DNA of 64,000 nucleotides from Glandiceps talaboti. Lineage: Eukaryota; Hemichordata; Enteropneusta; Spengelidae. Shown in pieces: positions 26,380 through 36,779 of the stretch; the first letter of the stretch is position 1; each line of letters starts with the position of its first letter. A model generated the notes under the pieces. That model saw only the letters and a program-made list of their open reading frames with translations, did not search any database and had not been told where the DNA came from. The DNA lies in assembly GCF_964340395.1 (NCBI RefSeq), contig NC_135559.1, positions 4,241,001-4,305,000 of the forward strand. Reading direction: 5' to 3'. Both the position numbers and the translations under genes were made by a program.

Positions 26380-27060
26380 TGTGTCTGTCTTAATTACCAA
26401 CTAAATGCATATTCCATTATGCAAGTTCCATACACAAATTATAATTAATAATGTTAAAGAGTATTACTTGACTAGAAATAACATTAATTTGTCAAGAAAA
26501 TGAGATGAAAAAAAATCCAGGGTTTATTTAGAACTGTAAGCATTTAATTTATCATATCCTTCTATTCATTTTATGTAATCGTTTGTGATTTCTATGATTA
26601 AATAGAATTGATCGATGAAAAAAAGGTTTGACCTTAAATATTGTATACATTGATTTATGGATATGTGTATTTATTAATCTAGACATTCAGTGACTTATTA
26701 AAAGTTTTGTTAGTGGGTTTTTTGTTGTTGAACATTTTAAAAATAGATGATTGATGATGCCTATGGCTGGTATTTGTGTAACAGACTAGGTCGGGATGAC
26801 ATCAAGATTACATGAATTTACTTCAGGTAATTAAAACAGCAATTAGCACTACTGTATACAAATAGCAAAAATCAAAGGACTTAATGAGAGATTAATTGCA
26901 GGCTTGTTACTAATTAACTGAGGCAGAATTAGGGAGATTTATATCAATAGGGAAGCCAATGAAAACTTTAAAAATGCTCACTGTTTTTCTCATTTAGAAT
27001 GTTGTTAATTCTTTATCATGCAGTGTTAACAGTAAATATACAACTTACATGCATAACTTT
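26380..27060. promoter_or_regulatory. AT-rich, repeat-poor tract with many TAATTA-type sites
   Basis: Upstream of the acidic gene, clustered ATTA/TAAT cores (AATTATAATTAATAATG, AGGTAATTAAAACAGCAATTA, GAGATTAATTGCAGG, ACTAATTAACTGAGG) occur in sequence without the repeats common elsewhere. Possible homeodomain-responsive enhancer; pure AT richness is the alternative. Confidence 0.25.
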
Positions 27061-27579
27061 CAGTGTCTGAGTTCATATAAATATTATGGTGTCAAGATAA
27101 GCTGTGTAAATAATTGATGGAAGGAATTCAGAGTTCGGCTACTTTGTTTGATATATAAAGTGGATGATAGGCAGAAGTCTAACATAGATAATACAAAAAG
27201 TTTTGTTGAACTTGACTTTTTAAGTGAATAATTGACAGTTGTTTGTTTTTTATGGATACAGATAGGATCAACTGAAACATGAATACTTACTTAGCAAGGA
27301 ATCCTGACTATGACTGTTTTCTTGACAGGCAAATATTTGCACTATTAAACAAGAATGGGGCCCTATAGTAGATATGTGTATGTGATAAATGATGAATTTA
27401 TAACAGCTGAATACTTCAAAAGCATCATCATGCAAACAGCCTTTCCTATATCATTTTGCAATTTCCTCATGTCTCCCATGTAATTTATCTGCACCGGACA
27501 CCTGCATTTGTGGTAAATTTGCATCTAGAGATCTGTCATTTGTGTCTGTCTCAGCTGTCTGCATTCTAATACAATGGTT

Positions 27580-27924
27580 TACAGGCTTTCACCAGGCAAT
27601 CATGTATTCTGGTCGTCAGAGCTGATCTAATCAGATTGTAGAATATTCATGAGGAGTGACAAAATGACATTTATTATTATGAAGGGAGGTTGGAAAACTT
27701 TCAAGTTTGTGTGGCTCATGAATAAAACATGATACAAAGAGTGTATAGTCAGCTTACAGCGCATAGCTGTCTCAGTTGCAGTTGAGACTCTGTACAGGAG
27801 TCAGTCCGTCTCAATTCTTGTGTGATCACGTAGTACCTCGACTAGAGCCTCTGACCTCTTGCCATTTACTGTGATTACATCCCACGGCTTAACAGCCATT
27901 ATTGTTCATCTTGTGCAATACAAC
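27580..27924 (+). promoter_or_regulatory. Probable 5' UTR and proximal promoter of the acidic-protein gene
   Basis: From about 27735 to the ATG at 27925 no ATG occurs, as expected of a leader read by scanning ribosomes. The stretch 27760-27860 is less AT-rich than its surroundings. I see no convincing TATA box and cannot fix the transcription start. An upstream non-coding exon is also possible, since AG dinucleotides that could act as acceptors (for example near 27800) are present. Confidence 0.35.
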
Positions 27925-30900
27925 ATGGCAGGCTTATACTACTATGTGTCTTGTGTGGTGTTTGTGGCCATACTGTGGGCATATTGGCGTCCTAAACCTG
28001 GTAAAAAGAAGGCCAAACCAAGCAAGGTTGAGGAAACTCCAGCTGTTATAGAGAAAGAACCAGTAAAGGAGGAAATCAAAGAGGTATGTGATTTACCGTC
28101 TAAAATTGGAGACATTACAGAGACAGATGATGGCGGAACAATTCCTGTTGTGAAAGATATTGAAAAGCAGGATGATATTGGGGAAGCCATTTTGAAAGTT
28201 GATGAATTAGTAGAAGAGGCACAAAAGGGGATCCCTGTGGAAGAAGTTGTGGAACAGGAAAAAATTGCTGATGTAGATTTGGCTCCCAAAATTGATGAAA
28301 CTACTGAGGAAGAGAAAGAAATTGATGAAAGTGTTGAAAAATCAGATGAGACTGAAGGAGAAATTCCAACATCCGAATTAGAGAAACAAGATGATGAATC
28401 TCCAATTACTAGTTCTGCTGATGAAATAGAACCATGTGAAAAGGACGAACAACCACCAGCTAAGATTGAAGGAACTTTGCTTGTTGACAAAACCCCAGAC
28501 ATTAGTCTCAAAAAACCTAAAGGAGAGACATCTCCAGACTCGGGTGTTGAAGAGGGCCTCGCATCATCACCTACGGACGCATCTGAATCTGAAATTGTCG
28601 AGACATCAGAAGGGGAAACAAAACAATCAAGTGCCGAGGAAAGTGATAAATCCGAACTTGAAGAAATTCAAGAGGAGGATATTACTATCGATAGCGAATC
28701 AAAAATAGAAAAATCTGTCGAGGAAGAAGTCTCTGAAGATATAAAAATTGACACTGACAGTGATTTGAAAGAAAAAGACATTGTTGAAACACAAATAGAT
28801 GAATCTGAAGTTAAAGCTGATCTAGAAGCAGATTTAGAACTTAAAACAGAAGCAGTTGATGAACAAATTGAATCTACAGAAACTACAGATGATGTTGTTG
28901 ACAAAGAAACTGAATCTGAAATAGTTGAAAAAGAGCTAGTTATTGAAGAAGATGAAAAAGAAACTGATGCAGCTTTAGAGGAAACTACCGATGAAACTAA
29001 AGAGGAAGTTATTGATATAGCAGATAAATCTGAGGAACTTCACATAGAAGAGACAATTGATGTTGAGACTGAACAACAAACTGAAACTACACCGGCAAGT
29101 GAAGCTGTTGTGACACCAATTGAAGAACCCCTTGTAGTGTCAGAAGATGTAAAACTAGATGAAGCAGTACCAGTTCAAACCGTAGAAGAAAAAGATACTA
29201 CGGAGGACCAAGAAGTTGAAGCAGATATTGATGATGCAGAAACTGATACAGCGGTTTCAGAGCAACCAGAGACCACCACCGAAGAAGCAGATGTTACAGA
29301 ATCACCTGTGACTACTACAGATAAAGATGTCATAGAAGAATCTGAACCAAAAACAGAGCCAGAAGCAGAAGAAGAAGTGGTAGATAAGTCTGAAACATTA
29401 GATGAAGAAATAGTTGTAAAAGAAGATGATATACCTGAACAGACAACTGAACCAGAAGTAGAAGTAGAAGAGGAAGATCAGTCTAAGACAGAAATATTGA
29501 CTGAGGGAGTTCAAGAACCAGAACAGGCTGAAATCAAAACAGAGGAGGAAGAGGTTGATCAGCCCAAGCCAGCAGATGTGACGGAAGAAGTCAAAGAACC
29601 AGATGAGCCAACAGAGCCAGAAGCAGAAGAAGAGCCACAGCAGCCCCAGACAATTGAGGAAGAAAAAGTGGCTGAAGAAGTTGAGGTACCAGAAGAGCCA
29701 ACAGAGCCAGAACCAGAACCTGAACCAGAAGTAGAGTTAGACCAAGCTGAGACAACAGAGAAAGAATTAATGGTTGAAGAAGTGAAAGAACCAGAAGAGC
29801 CAACAGAGCCAGAACTGGAACCCGAAACAGAAGTAGAGTTAGACCAGGCTGAGACAACAGAGAAAGATTTATTGGTTGAAGAAGTGAAAGAACCAGAAGA
29901 GCCAACAGAGCCAGAACCCGAACCTGAACCAGAAGTAGAGTTAGACCAAGCTGAGACAACAGAGAAAGAGTTATTGGTTGAAGAAGTGAAAGAATCAGAA
30001 GAGCCAACAGAGCCAGAAACAGAAGGAGAGGTAGATCAGTCCCAGGCAGAAAAAGTGACTGAAGAAGTTGAGGAACCAGAACAGCCTACAGAACCAGCAC
30101 AAGAAGGAGAGTCAGATCAACCTCAGACAACAGAGGAGGAAGAAGTTGCTGAAGAAGTTGAGGCACCAGAAGGGGTAGAGCCTGAAGCAGAAGTGGAAGA
30201 ACAGGCACATACAACAGAGGAAGAAGTAGTAACAGAAGTAGTATCAAAGGAAACTGAACCAGAAGTTGTAACATCTGAGGAACAAGTAGATGAAAAAATT
30301 GATACTGAAGAAACACCAACTGAGGCTGTTGAACCAACACCAGATACAGACATTACTGAATCAGAGACAGATCAGGAACCACTTATCAAAGCTGAAACAA
30401 TTGAAAGTCAAGAACAAATGCCAGACATTGAGGCAGAAACAGAAGAGAAAGATGAAGAAAAGGAAGATGCTCATGAGGAGGCATTAGCTGATCTAGAAAT
30501 AAAAGAAGAAGACACATCGGTTTCTGAAGCTGTACCAGAGAAAACAAGTGAACCAGAAAAAGAAGACAGAGTTCCTGTTTCAGAAGAAACACCAGTAGAT
30601 GAGACTAAACCTGAAATAACTGAATCAGAAAAAGGGGAAGAAGTGCCAGTTGAAGAAGATGCACCAGCAGATGAATCCGAATTAGAAATAACTGAACCAG
30701 AAAAGGAAGCTGAAGTATCAGTTGCAGAAGATGCACCAGCAGATGAAGCAACACTAGAAGTAAGTGAAGACGAGCCTGTTGAGGATTCAGTACAGATAGA
30801 TGAGACAGACATTACACAGAAAGAACCCCTTGTACATGAGGAAATTGAAAAGGCAGAATATGAGCCAACCCGAGAAGTGCCAGTTGATGATGCTGTTGAT

Positions 30901-33660
30901 ACAGCAGAAGAGCCAGTAAAAGAGGATGAAAGTGCTGAAGTAACTGAGGAAGCAGTTGTTCCTGATGAAGATGAAACAAGTGACAAACAAGAAGATGAAG
31001 TGGCAGGAGATGAAGTTACTGAGACCCCTGAGCAAGTAATAAGTGAAGAAATACCAACAAAGGAAGCGGAAGAAGAACAGATTATTGTCGATGAAACTGA
31101 AACTGAGGCAGTTGATACACAAGAAAAGGAGGAAGATGAAGAAATAGCTAAAGAAGTAGATGGGAGTGAAGATGTAGTGATAGAAAGTGAATCAGCTGAA
31201 GAGGAGAAACAAGATAGTGAAAAAGATATCACTGAAGAACAACCAGAGGAGGACCAGGTAACAGCTGAAACAGAAGAAGATACCGTTGCTGAGACAGAGA
31301 AATCAGAAGAGCCAGTGTGTGATGTAGAATCGACTGAGACCCAGGAGGATATAGAAACAGATGTGGTTGATGATGTAGAAACTAAACCAGCAGCTGGTGA
31401 TAAAGACAGTGCTGAAGATATTACAGAAACACAAACAGATGATGCTTTAACAGAAACAGAAGCACCACCACCACCACCAGAAAAAGAACAATCAGATGAG
31501 GAGAAAGTTGAAGGTGATCAAGAAATTAAAGAGGAAATTGTTTCTGTGACAGAGCACACAGCAGTTGAAACAGCTCCTATAGATACCCAAGCAGAGCCAG
31601 AACCACAAGTTAGTGACAAAGAAGAGTCAGAACCCACAGCAGAAGTTGTTGAAGAAGGGGTTGATCTTGCTAAAGAGACAACTGTACCAGAGGAAACAGT
31701 AGAGGATACACCAGAGGAAGTTCAAGAAGAGCAAGTTGAAAAAGCAGATGAAGATATGATGTCAGAAACTCCAGTTGATGAGCAAGATGTGGTTGAAACT
31801 GCTGAAGATACAAAACTAGATGCTGGCAGTGATGTAGACACTGAGCAACAAGCTGTAGAACCAGAAGCAGAACCACTTGAAGAGCCAGAATCAGAACCAG
31901 CAATAGATGAAGAAAAAGATCAGGAAGATGTGTCAGAAAGTACCACAGAAAAATTAGATGCAGACGAAAAAGAGAAAGATGAAGAGGTTGAACAGTCAGT
32001 AGAAAGTGAAGAGCAGTCAGGGGAAAGTGAAAAGGAAAGTCAAAAAGATGAAAGTGAAAAAGAAATATGTGAAGAAGTAGATAAAGGTGATGCTGAACAT
32101 CAAGTAACAGAGGCAGATGTAATACACCCAACTGATATAACTGATGTTGAAGATGATAGCAGAACAATCACACCAACACCAGCCCAAGATGATGAATCAG
32201 AACAGGATGCTGTGACCATGGCAACTGAGGAAGTTGAAAAAGAGGACACCGAAGAACAACCAAAGGAAGAGACATCTGAAGAGGTTTCAACATCAGAGGC
32301 TACTACTGTTGCAACAGAGGAAGACAAAATTGAAGATGAAGACACAGGTGCAGATGAAGTGCCAGTTGAAGGTGTAGAAATAGTGACAAAGGAATCTGAT
32401 ACTTTAGTGGAGGAATCATCAATAAAAGAGACATCTGAAGAGGTGTCTGAAGAGGTTCCTGCTGAAGAGGTGCCTGGAGATTCAGATGTTGTTGCAGCTG
32501 ATGAAACCTCACCTTTGATTGATGAGGAAGAAGCAAAATCTGAAACAGTAGAATCTGGTAGTGAAGTTGTGGAATCACAGGAGGAAAAGGCAGAGATCCC
32601 CGAAGAAGAAACAGAACCTGAGAAACAGGAAGAAGAGCATGTTTCTGTTGATGAAGAAGATGTGGCAGAAAGACAGCCAAGCAAAGAAATTGAAGAAGAT
32701 GATGCATCCGATGAAAAGGCGGATGACAAAAAGAGTTTTTCTGGAGACGATTCTGCTCCTGTCACTGAGGAAGAAATGGCTAGTGTAGAAACAGAAGAAA
32801 AGTCTGAGGAAACTGATGCTGTTGATGATAAAGATTCCCCTGTAGAACCAGTACAGGATGAAGAAACAGAACCACAAGAAAGTGTTGCTGATGATGATGT
32901 GGAAGGAAATGTTGTCACAAGTGAAATATCAGATAAAGAGCCTGAAGCTGATGAAGTGGAGAAAAGTGATGCTGCATCACCAAGTGAGTCTGATAAAGAG
33001 TACAAGGAGAGTGAGAGTGTTCAAGATGATGACAAGGATGCTATAACAGAAGAACAAGACAGTGATGACAAAATGGATTTGTCTGAAGATCAACCTGAAG
33101 GAAAATCGGATGAAACAGAGCAGGTAGAACCAGTTGTCACAGATACAGAAGTGAAAGAAGCTGAAAAAGGAGAGCTGAAACAACAAAGTTCTGAAGAGAT
33201 TGAGCAGGACTGGGAAATTGTTGACACACCAGTGGATGGAGAAATGGCACATGAAAAGGATGAAGTAAAAGGTGAAGATGAAGATGAGAAAGACGTTGCT
33301 AGATCATCCACCTCCCTTGGACTAAGAATTGAAGATACCCTTAATGGCAATGCAGTTGATACTACACATGAAGAAAATGGACTAGCAAGCATTAGTCCAG
33401 CAAAAGATCAAATTAGTGAAGATTCCTTGGAGAGAGACTATGATGTTGATAGTTTGGAAGCTAAGGAAGACAGAATTGACAGAAGCAAAAGATGTGATCC
33501 TGCCAAAAAAGATATGGATGAAGATAGTTTAGAAGCCAGTGAGGAGAAACCAGATGCTTCAAAGAGACTAGAAGCAGTGAAAACCGATATAGATGAAGAT
33601 AGCTTAGAAGCTGTGGAGAATGGTGAGAGGAAAACAGAGCTGGCAGATGACGGTAATTAA
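27925..33660 (+). CDS. Large Glu/Asp-rich low-complexity protein with N-terminal membrane anchor (unrecognised family)
   Basis: The open frame is uninterrupted for 1,911 residues. I start it at the ATG at 27925 rather than at the upstream non-ATG extension because it has a good Kozak context (AACATGG), no other ATG occurs in the preceding ~190 nt, and a hydrophobic segment follows directly. Residues about 4-22 (LYYYVSCVVFVAILWAYW) form one membrane span, followed by RPKPGKKKAKPSK, so the positive-inside rule predicts a short exposed N-terminus and a very long cytosolic tail. The rest is dominated by Glu, Asp, Thr, Val, Pro, Ser and Lys and should be disordered. It contains three 34-residue repeats, three ~23-residue repeats, a PPPPP run and a C-terminal DEDSLEA repeat. 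The only Trp I see outside the anchor is W1763 in DWEIVD. I recognise no catalytic domain. Architecture resembles signal-anchored ER proteins with long tails, but homology is not shown. The frame ends GACGGTAATTAA, which could also be a splice donor into another exon. Confidence 0.85.
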   Translation: MAGLYYYVSCVVFVAILWAYWRPKPGKKKAKPSKVEETPAVIEKEPVKEEIKEVCDLPSKIGDITETDDGGTIPVVKDIEKQDDIGEAILKVDELVEEAQKGIPVEEVVEQEKIADVDLAPKIDETTEEEKEIDESVEKSDETEGEIPTSELEKQDDESPITSSADEIEPCEKDEQPPAKIEGTLLVDKTPDISLKKPKGETSPDSGVEEGLASSPTDASESEIVETSEGETKQSSAEESDKSELEEIQEEDITIDSESKIEKSVEEEVSEDIKIDTDSDLKEKDIVETQIDESEVKADLEADLELKTEAVDEQIESTETTDDVVDKETESEIVEKELVIEEDEKETDAALEETTDETKEEVIDIADKSEELHIEETIDVETEQQTETTPASEAVVTPIEEPLVVSEDVKLDEAVPVQTVEEKDTTEDQEVEADIDDAETDTAVSEQPETTTEEADVTESPVTTTDKDVIEESEPKTEPEAEEEVVDKSETLDEEIVVKEDDIPEQTTEPEVEVEEEDQSKTEILTEGVQEPEQAEIKTEEEEVDQPKPADVTEEVKEPDEPTEPEAEEEPQQPQTIEEEKVAEEVEVPEEPTEPEPEPEPEVELDQAETTEKELMVEEVKEPEEPTEPELEPETEVELDQAETTEKDLLVEEVKEPEEPTEPEPEPEPEVELDQAETTEKELLVEEVKESEEPTEPETEGEVDQSQAEKVTEEVEEPEQPTEPAQEGESDQPQTTEEEEVAEEVEAPEGVEPEAEVEEQAHTTEEEVVTEVVSKETEPEVVTSEEQVDEKIDTEETPTEAVEPTPDTDITESETDQEPLIKAETIESQEQMPDIEAETEEKDEEKEDAHEEALADLEIKEEDTSVSEAVPEKTSEPEKEDRVPVSEETPVDETKPEITESEKGEEVPVEEDAPADESELEITEPEKEAEVSVAEDAPADEATLEVSEDEPVEDSVQIDETDITQKEPLVHEEIEKAEYEPTREVPVDDAVDTAEEPVKEDESAEVTEEAVVPDEDETSDKQEDEVAGDEVTETPEQVISEEIPTKEAEEEQIIVDETETEAVDTQEKEEDEEIAKEVDGSEDVVIESESAEEEKQDSEKDITEEQPEEDQVTAETEEDTVAETEKSEEPVCDVESTETQEDIETDVVDDVETKPAAGDKDSAEDITETQTDDALTETEAPPPPPEKEQSDEEKVEGDQEIKEEIVSVTEHTAVETAPIDTQAEPEPQVSDKEESEPTAEVVEEGVDLAKETTVPEETVEDTPEEVQEEQVEKADEDMMSETPVDEQDVVETAEDTKLDAGSDVDTEQQAVEPEAEPLEEPESEPAIDEEKDQEDVSESTTEKLDADEKEKDEEVEQSVESEEQSGESEKESQKDESEKEICEEVDKGDAEHQVTEADVIHPTDITDVEDDSRTITPTPAQDDESEQDAVTMATEEVEKEDTEEQPKEETSEEVSTSEATTVATEEDKIEDEDTGADEVPVEGVEIVTKESDTLVEESSIKETSEEVSEEVPAEEVPGDSDVVAADETSPLIDEEEAKSETVESGSEVVESQEEKAEIPEEETEPEKQEEEHVSVDEEDVAERQPSKEIEEDDASDEKADDKKSFSGDDSAPVTEEEMASVETEEKSEETDAVDDKDSPVEPVQDEETEPQESVADDDVEGNVVTSEISDKEPEADEVEKSDAASPSESDKEYKESESVQDDDKDAITEEQDSDDKMDLSEDQPEGKSDETEQVEPVVTDTEVKEAEKGELKQQSSEEIEQDWEIVDTPVDGEMAHEKDEVKGEDEDEKDVARSSTSLGLRIEDTLNGNAVDTTHEENGLASISPAKDQISEDSLERDYDVDSLEAKEDRIDRSKRCDPAKKDMDEDSLEASEEKPDASKRLEAVKTDIDEDSLEAVENGERKTELADDGN
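29630..30015 (+). repeat. In-frame 102-bp (34-codon) tandem repeat inside the acidic ORF
   Basis: The segment coding EVELDQAETTEKELLVEEV recurs with starts at 29731, 29833 and 29935, exactly 102 bp apart, and more diverged units lie on both sides. The EEPTEPEPEPEPEVELDQ part is most uniform. The period is a multiple of three, so copy-number change keeps the frame. High nucleotide identity between copies suggests recent expansion. Confidence 0.85.
30565..30780 (+). repeat. In-frame ~69-72 bp repeat inside the acidic ORF
   Basis: About three units read (V/A)PVxEExxxDExxxEITExEKxxE, for example VPVEEDAPADESELEITEPE then VSVAEDAPADEATLEVSEDE. They are separate from the 34-codon array and more diverged. 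Confidence 0.65.
33415..33620 (+). repeat. C-terminal DEDSLEA repeat region of the acidic protein
   Basis: SEDSLER, DVDSLEA, DEDSLEA and DEDSLEA occur in the last ~80 residues, separated by Lys/Arg-containing linkers (DRSKRCDPAKKD, DASKRLEAVKTD). The spacing is about 31 and 25 residues for the last copies. This is the only part of the long tail with regular basic residues, so it may be a distinct tail module. Function unknown. Confidence 0.6.
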
Positions 33661-36240
33661 TGTTGTGAGATGTGGCACAGCAGCATGCACTTGTTAGAAT
33701 GCCTCCTCTGTGTGTGTGCTCACCATTTGACATTCTCTGCTGCATTTGGAGAACATTTTTGGCTGACTGGATGATGATTTGGTGCTAGAAAAAAAGACTT
33801 TTTTATGTGTGCTAGAGCCCAGCTGTCTGTGCAATTATTCTAAGGAGAGCTTTGATGTAAACTGCAAGTGCAATGTTGAAAATGACTAAATGAATAATTA
33901 GTCAAAATGTTTTCACTGCAACTTTGTGATCGTTGGTGAAGTGATTCTTTGAACTGCAGTGATATACATGTATAGCAGCACGAGAACTTTGCAAAATGTT
34001 ATATTAACGTAGAAGATTTGTTTTACTGCTGCACTAGGATACTGAACAACTATTCTAGTGATCATGTAACTAGAATCGCTTTATCTCGAACTTTGTCATG
34101 TGTGTGGAACTTCGCCATGCGTGCGGTGTTATTGTTCAAGTAGCAGAACTGCAACATTAGAACTATATAGACTAAGAATTCTTATAACTCTGAATCACCA
34201 CCAAAATAGGTTCAATATATAACCAGTGATGATTTGTGCAACTCAAACATACGTACAACATTTCAAGATCATCGACAATGATGCAGACCTACATGTAACT
34301 TTTCACTAAATCAAAATGGACTCAAATATAAGTTTTCATGAAATCAGCAGTGATTCACAAATGCTAACTGTACACGAAATCAACAGTGACACAGAAATGG
34401 TTGTGACTGTGTATCATCATCATGTAGTGAAATTTTAGAAAACATGGATAAGTATATCGGTTACCCAGAAGATTCCAGAGTGGACAGAATCGGCAATCTT
34501 CACATGGATATCTTTAAAAACCTTCAATATCTGAATGTGTAATTAAGTTGTTGACATGACTATTTCAAAAATTATGTTTAACAGTATAATTTGCCTTTGA
34601 ACTCATTGGTCAAGAGACCAAAAACGGAAATTTAGAAAAAATACTGAGCTTAGGAGTTTAACTTTTGAGAAAACAAGGAAATTTATGTGGCCAAGTAAAA
34701 AAGGAGAGACCGTTTCCCAAAATATGGTGTTTTCGTATTTAGCTGATTGTATTTTTTTTTTTAATTTCCTTATTCTATAAACTTTAAGTGGTTAACTTAA
34801 TAATAAGGTGTGCTATATTGCAGTATTCTTTCCTACAAATTCCAAGCCTTACATGAAAATATTCAAGTCTGAGAAAATGTATCTCCTTTTTTTCTTGGCC
34901 TCATCTTCTCTAATGTGAGATAACTAACTTTGATGTAATGATCACCTTCAATTTTTGTGCAACTGCCAAACAATGCAATCCTAATTACGCCAAGCAATAG
35001 AAAAGTGATATATCAGATATTAAGATACCCACCAATGAACTCAAATTTGCCAAAACATTGGCAACAATTTCTCAGCAGTGTATGTACGTGATCAAGCATT
35101 AGGTTTTCAAAGTTTCAAAACCTTTAACCTTGTGGTGCTCAGTAAAAATTGATACGACAAGCAAGTAATGTATGTATGTACTAAAAAGTTTCAAGCTGTG
35201 TTTTCAGAGATGTGAACCTAAATGTAAACATTCATTAGGTCAGAGATACAAGACTTATTTGTCCAAGTAGAACATTGCCTGCCTCGATGTAAATACCTCC
35301 AAATTATTGTATATATCTAATACATTTGTATTCTTATGGAAATGGAAAGGGGTGCTATAGGGATGGATTGGAACCATGGTGTAGATTTATGCAGTTTATA
35401 GTTTGTTGGTGGTGTTTATATACTTGGACAGATATGTTTTGATTTCTGAGATATTTACGTTCTATAAATGTTTTTGATTTCAGATATATTTACATCGTGT
35501 AAATGCAGACTTCTACAATACATGTAGGATAATTAATGATTAATGTCTTGAAACAAAGTAGCCAAATGCTTCATTCTTGTCTCTTAATCTTGGAGACAAC
35601 CTCATTAGGTGATATTACCACATCAGGCAATCTCTGTAATAGCATTATCAAGACAAACCAGCACTGCAGACTGCACTGTCCTAGATCATGACTTTTGTCT
35701 GCTTGAAACTATATCTACTTTCAATGTTCAATATCGCAACCAGTTTTGAAAAACTTATGAAAATCTAAAAAATTGAAATGTTATTGAGAAGAAATTTCAT
35801 GTAGATATAGAAACTGATCATAAAATAATTGAAAATATTGTCACTGACTAAAATATAAAAATGAAAATAATGAAGTATAAATATTACAAAGTCTTATAAA
35901 AAATATACTGAGTTTTTCAGCAACTTGATAATTCAGTAGTGATGGTTTGCTGTGATTATTTACACGTTTTTCATTGAAATGACAAGTTTTTCTTTTTCTG
36001 CTTATTACATGAAATATGATAATGTTGTACATGCATTCAAAAATAGAGTACATTTTCATAGATAATTTGTTTCAGACTCCATAGAATCTCATGTCATGAC
36101 TCTCTCATTGTTCAATCTTTCCCTTTTAGTGTATCGTCATATTTTTTTTTTCCTTTTGGTGAAATTTTGAGTATCTAAATTGAAGAGAAATTGCTGGTCA
36201 ATTTTGGTCCAAAATAAATGCTAAATTTAACAAAAATTTT
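33661..36240 (+). other. Probable long 3' UTR of the acidic-protein gene
   Basis: About 2.6 kb after the stop codon lack coding frames and recognisable repeats. The first canonical AATAAA on this strand is at 36213-36218. Others follow at 36924 and about 37303. The true cleavage site cannot be chosen from sequence alone. Confidence 0.35.
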
Positions 36241-36701
36241 CAAAATGTGCAAATTTCTTGTCCTGAAATTATAAGAGGGAAAGTGTCGACAGTGACAGGG
36301 TCAGTGATTATCCTTTGTAGTTGCATTAACCTTTGTGATCTTTGGGAAATAGCATTAAATGACTTCCTGAAATGTGGCAGGAGAATGTGGCTAAAATTAG
36401 ACTTCAAATATTCAAATGATGTGTAATGAATTGAAGCAGCTGTGTCTCTGCTATCGCATCATTTTCAACAAATTTGTATTCATAAAACTCGCTTCTAATG
36501 TCTTGGGATTTCAACCAAAACGGGGTGGAAGAAGGCCAACAAAACTTCACATTAATATTCTAGAAACTTCTTAATTGCACAAACTGCATTTACAATTGAG
36601 CTAGAATCTATGCAAATAGCAATAATGAAAATTTACAAAGCCTATGCATATTCACTGAAGCACATGTAATGCATCGCAAGCTTCACCTTTTAAGTGATTC
36701 T

Positions 36702-36779
36702 GTAACCATGGTAACATTCGTTGCCTTGGTAACAACTTTTTCTGTAACCATGGTAGCGCCTCATTGTTGCCATGGTGAT
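36702..36779. promoter_or_regulatory. Cluster of four RFX X-box-like motifs
   Basis: GTAACCATGGTAAC (36702-36715) and GTTGCCTTGGTAAC (36720-36733) fit GTNRCC-NN-RGYAAC exactly. GTAACCATGGTAGC (36744-36757) and GTTGCCATGGTGAT (36766-36779) are near matches. Spacings are 18, 24 and 22 bp. Confidence 0.55.

Noticed and set aside
27942-33745. Many ORFs of 60-300 residues on the minus strand and in other plus frames across the acidic gene
   Set aside because: They are shadows of the GAA/GAT/ACA-rich coding strand (Ser-, Leu- and Phe-rich translations) with no start context or family signal of their own.
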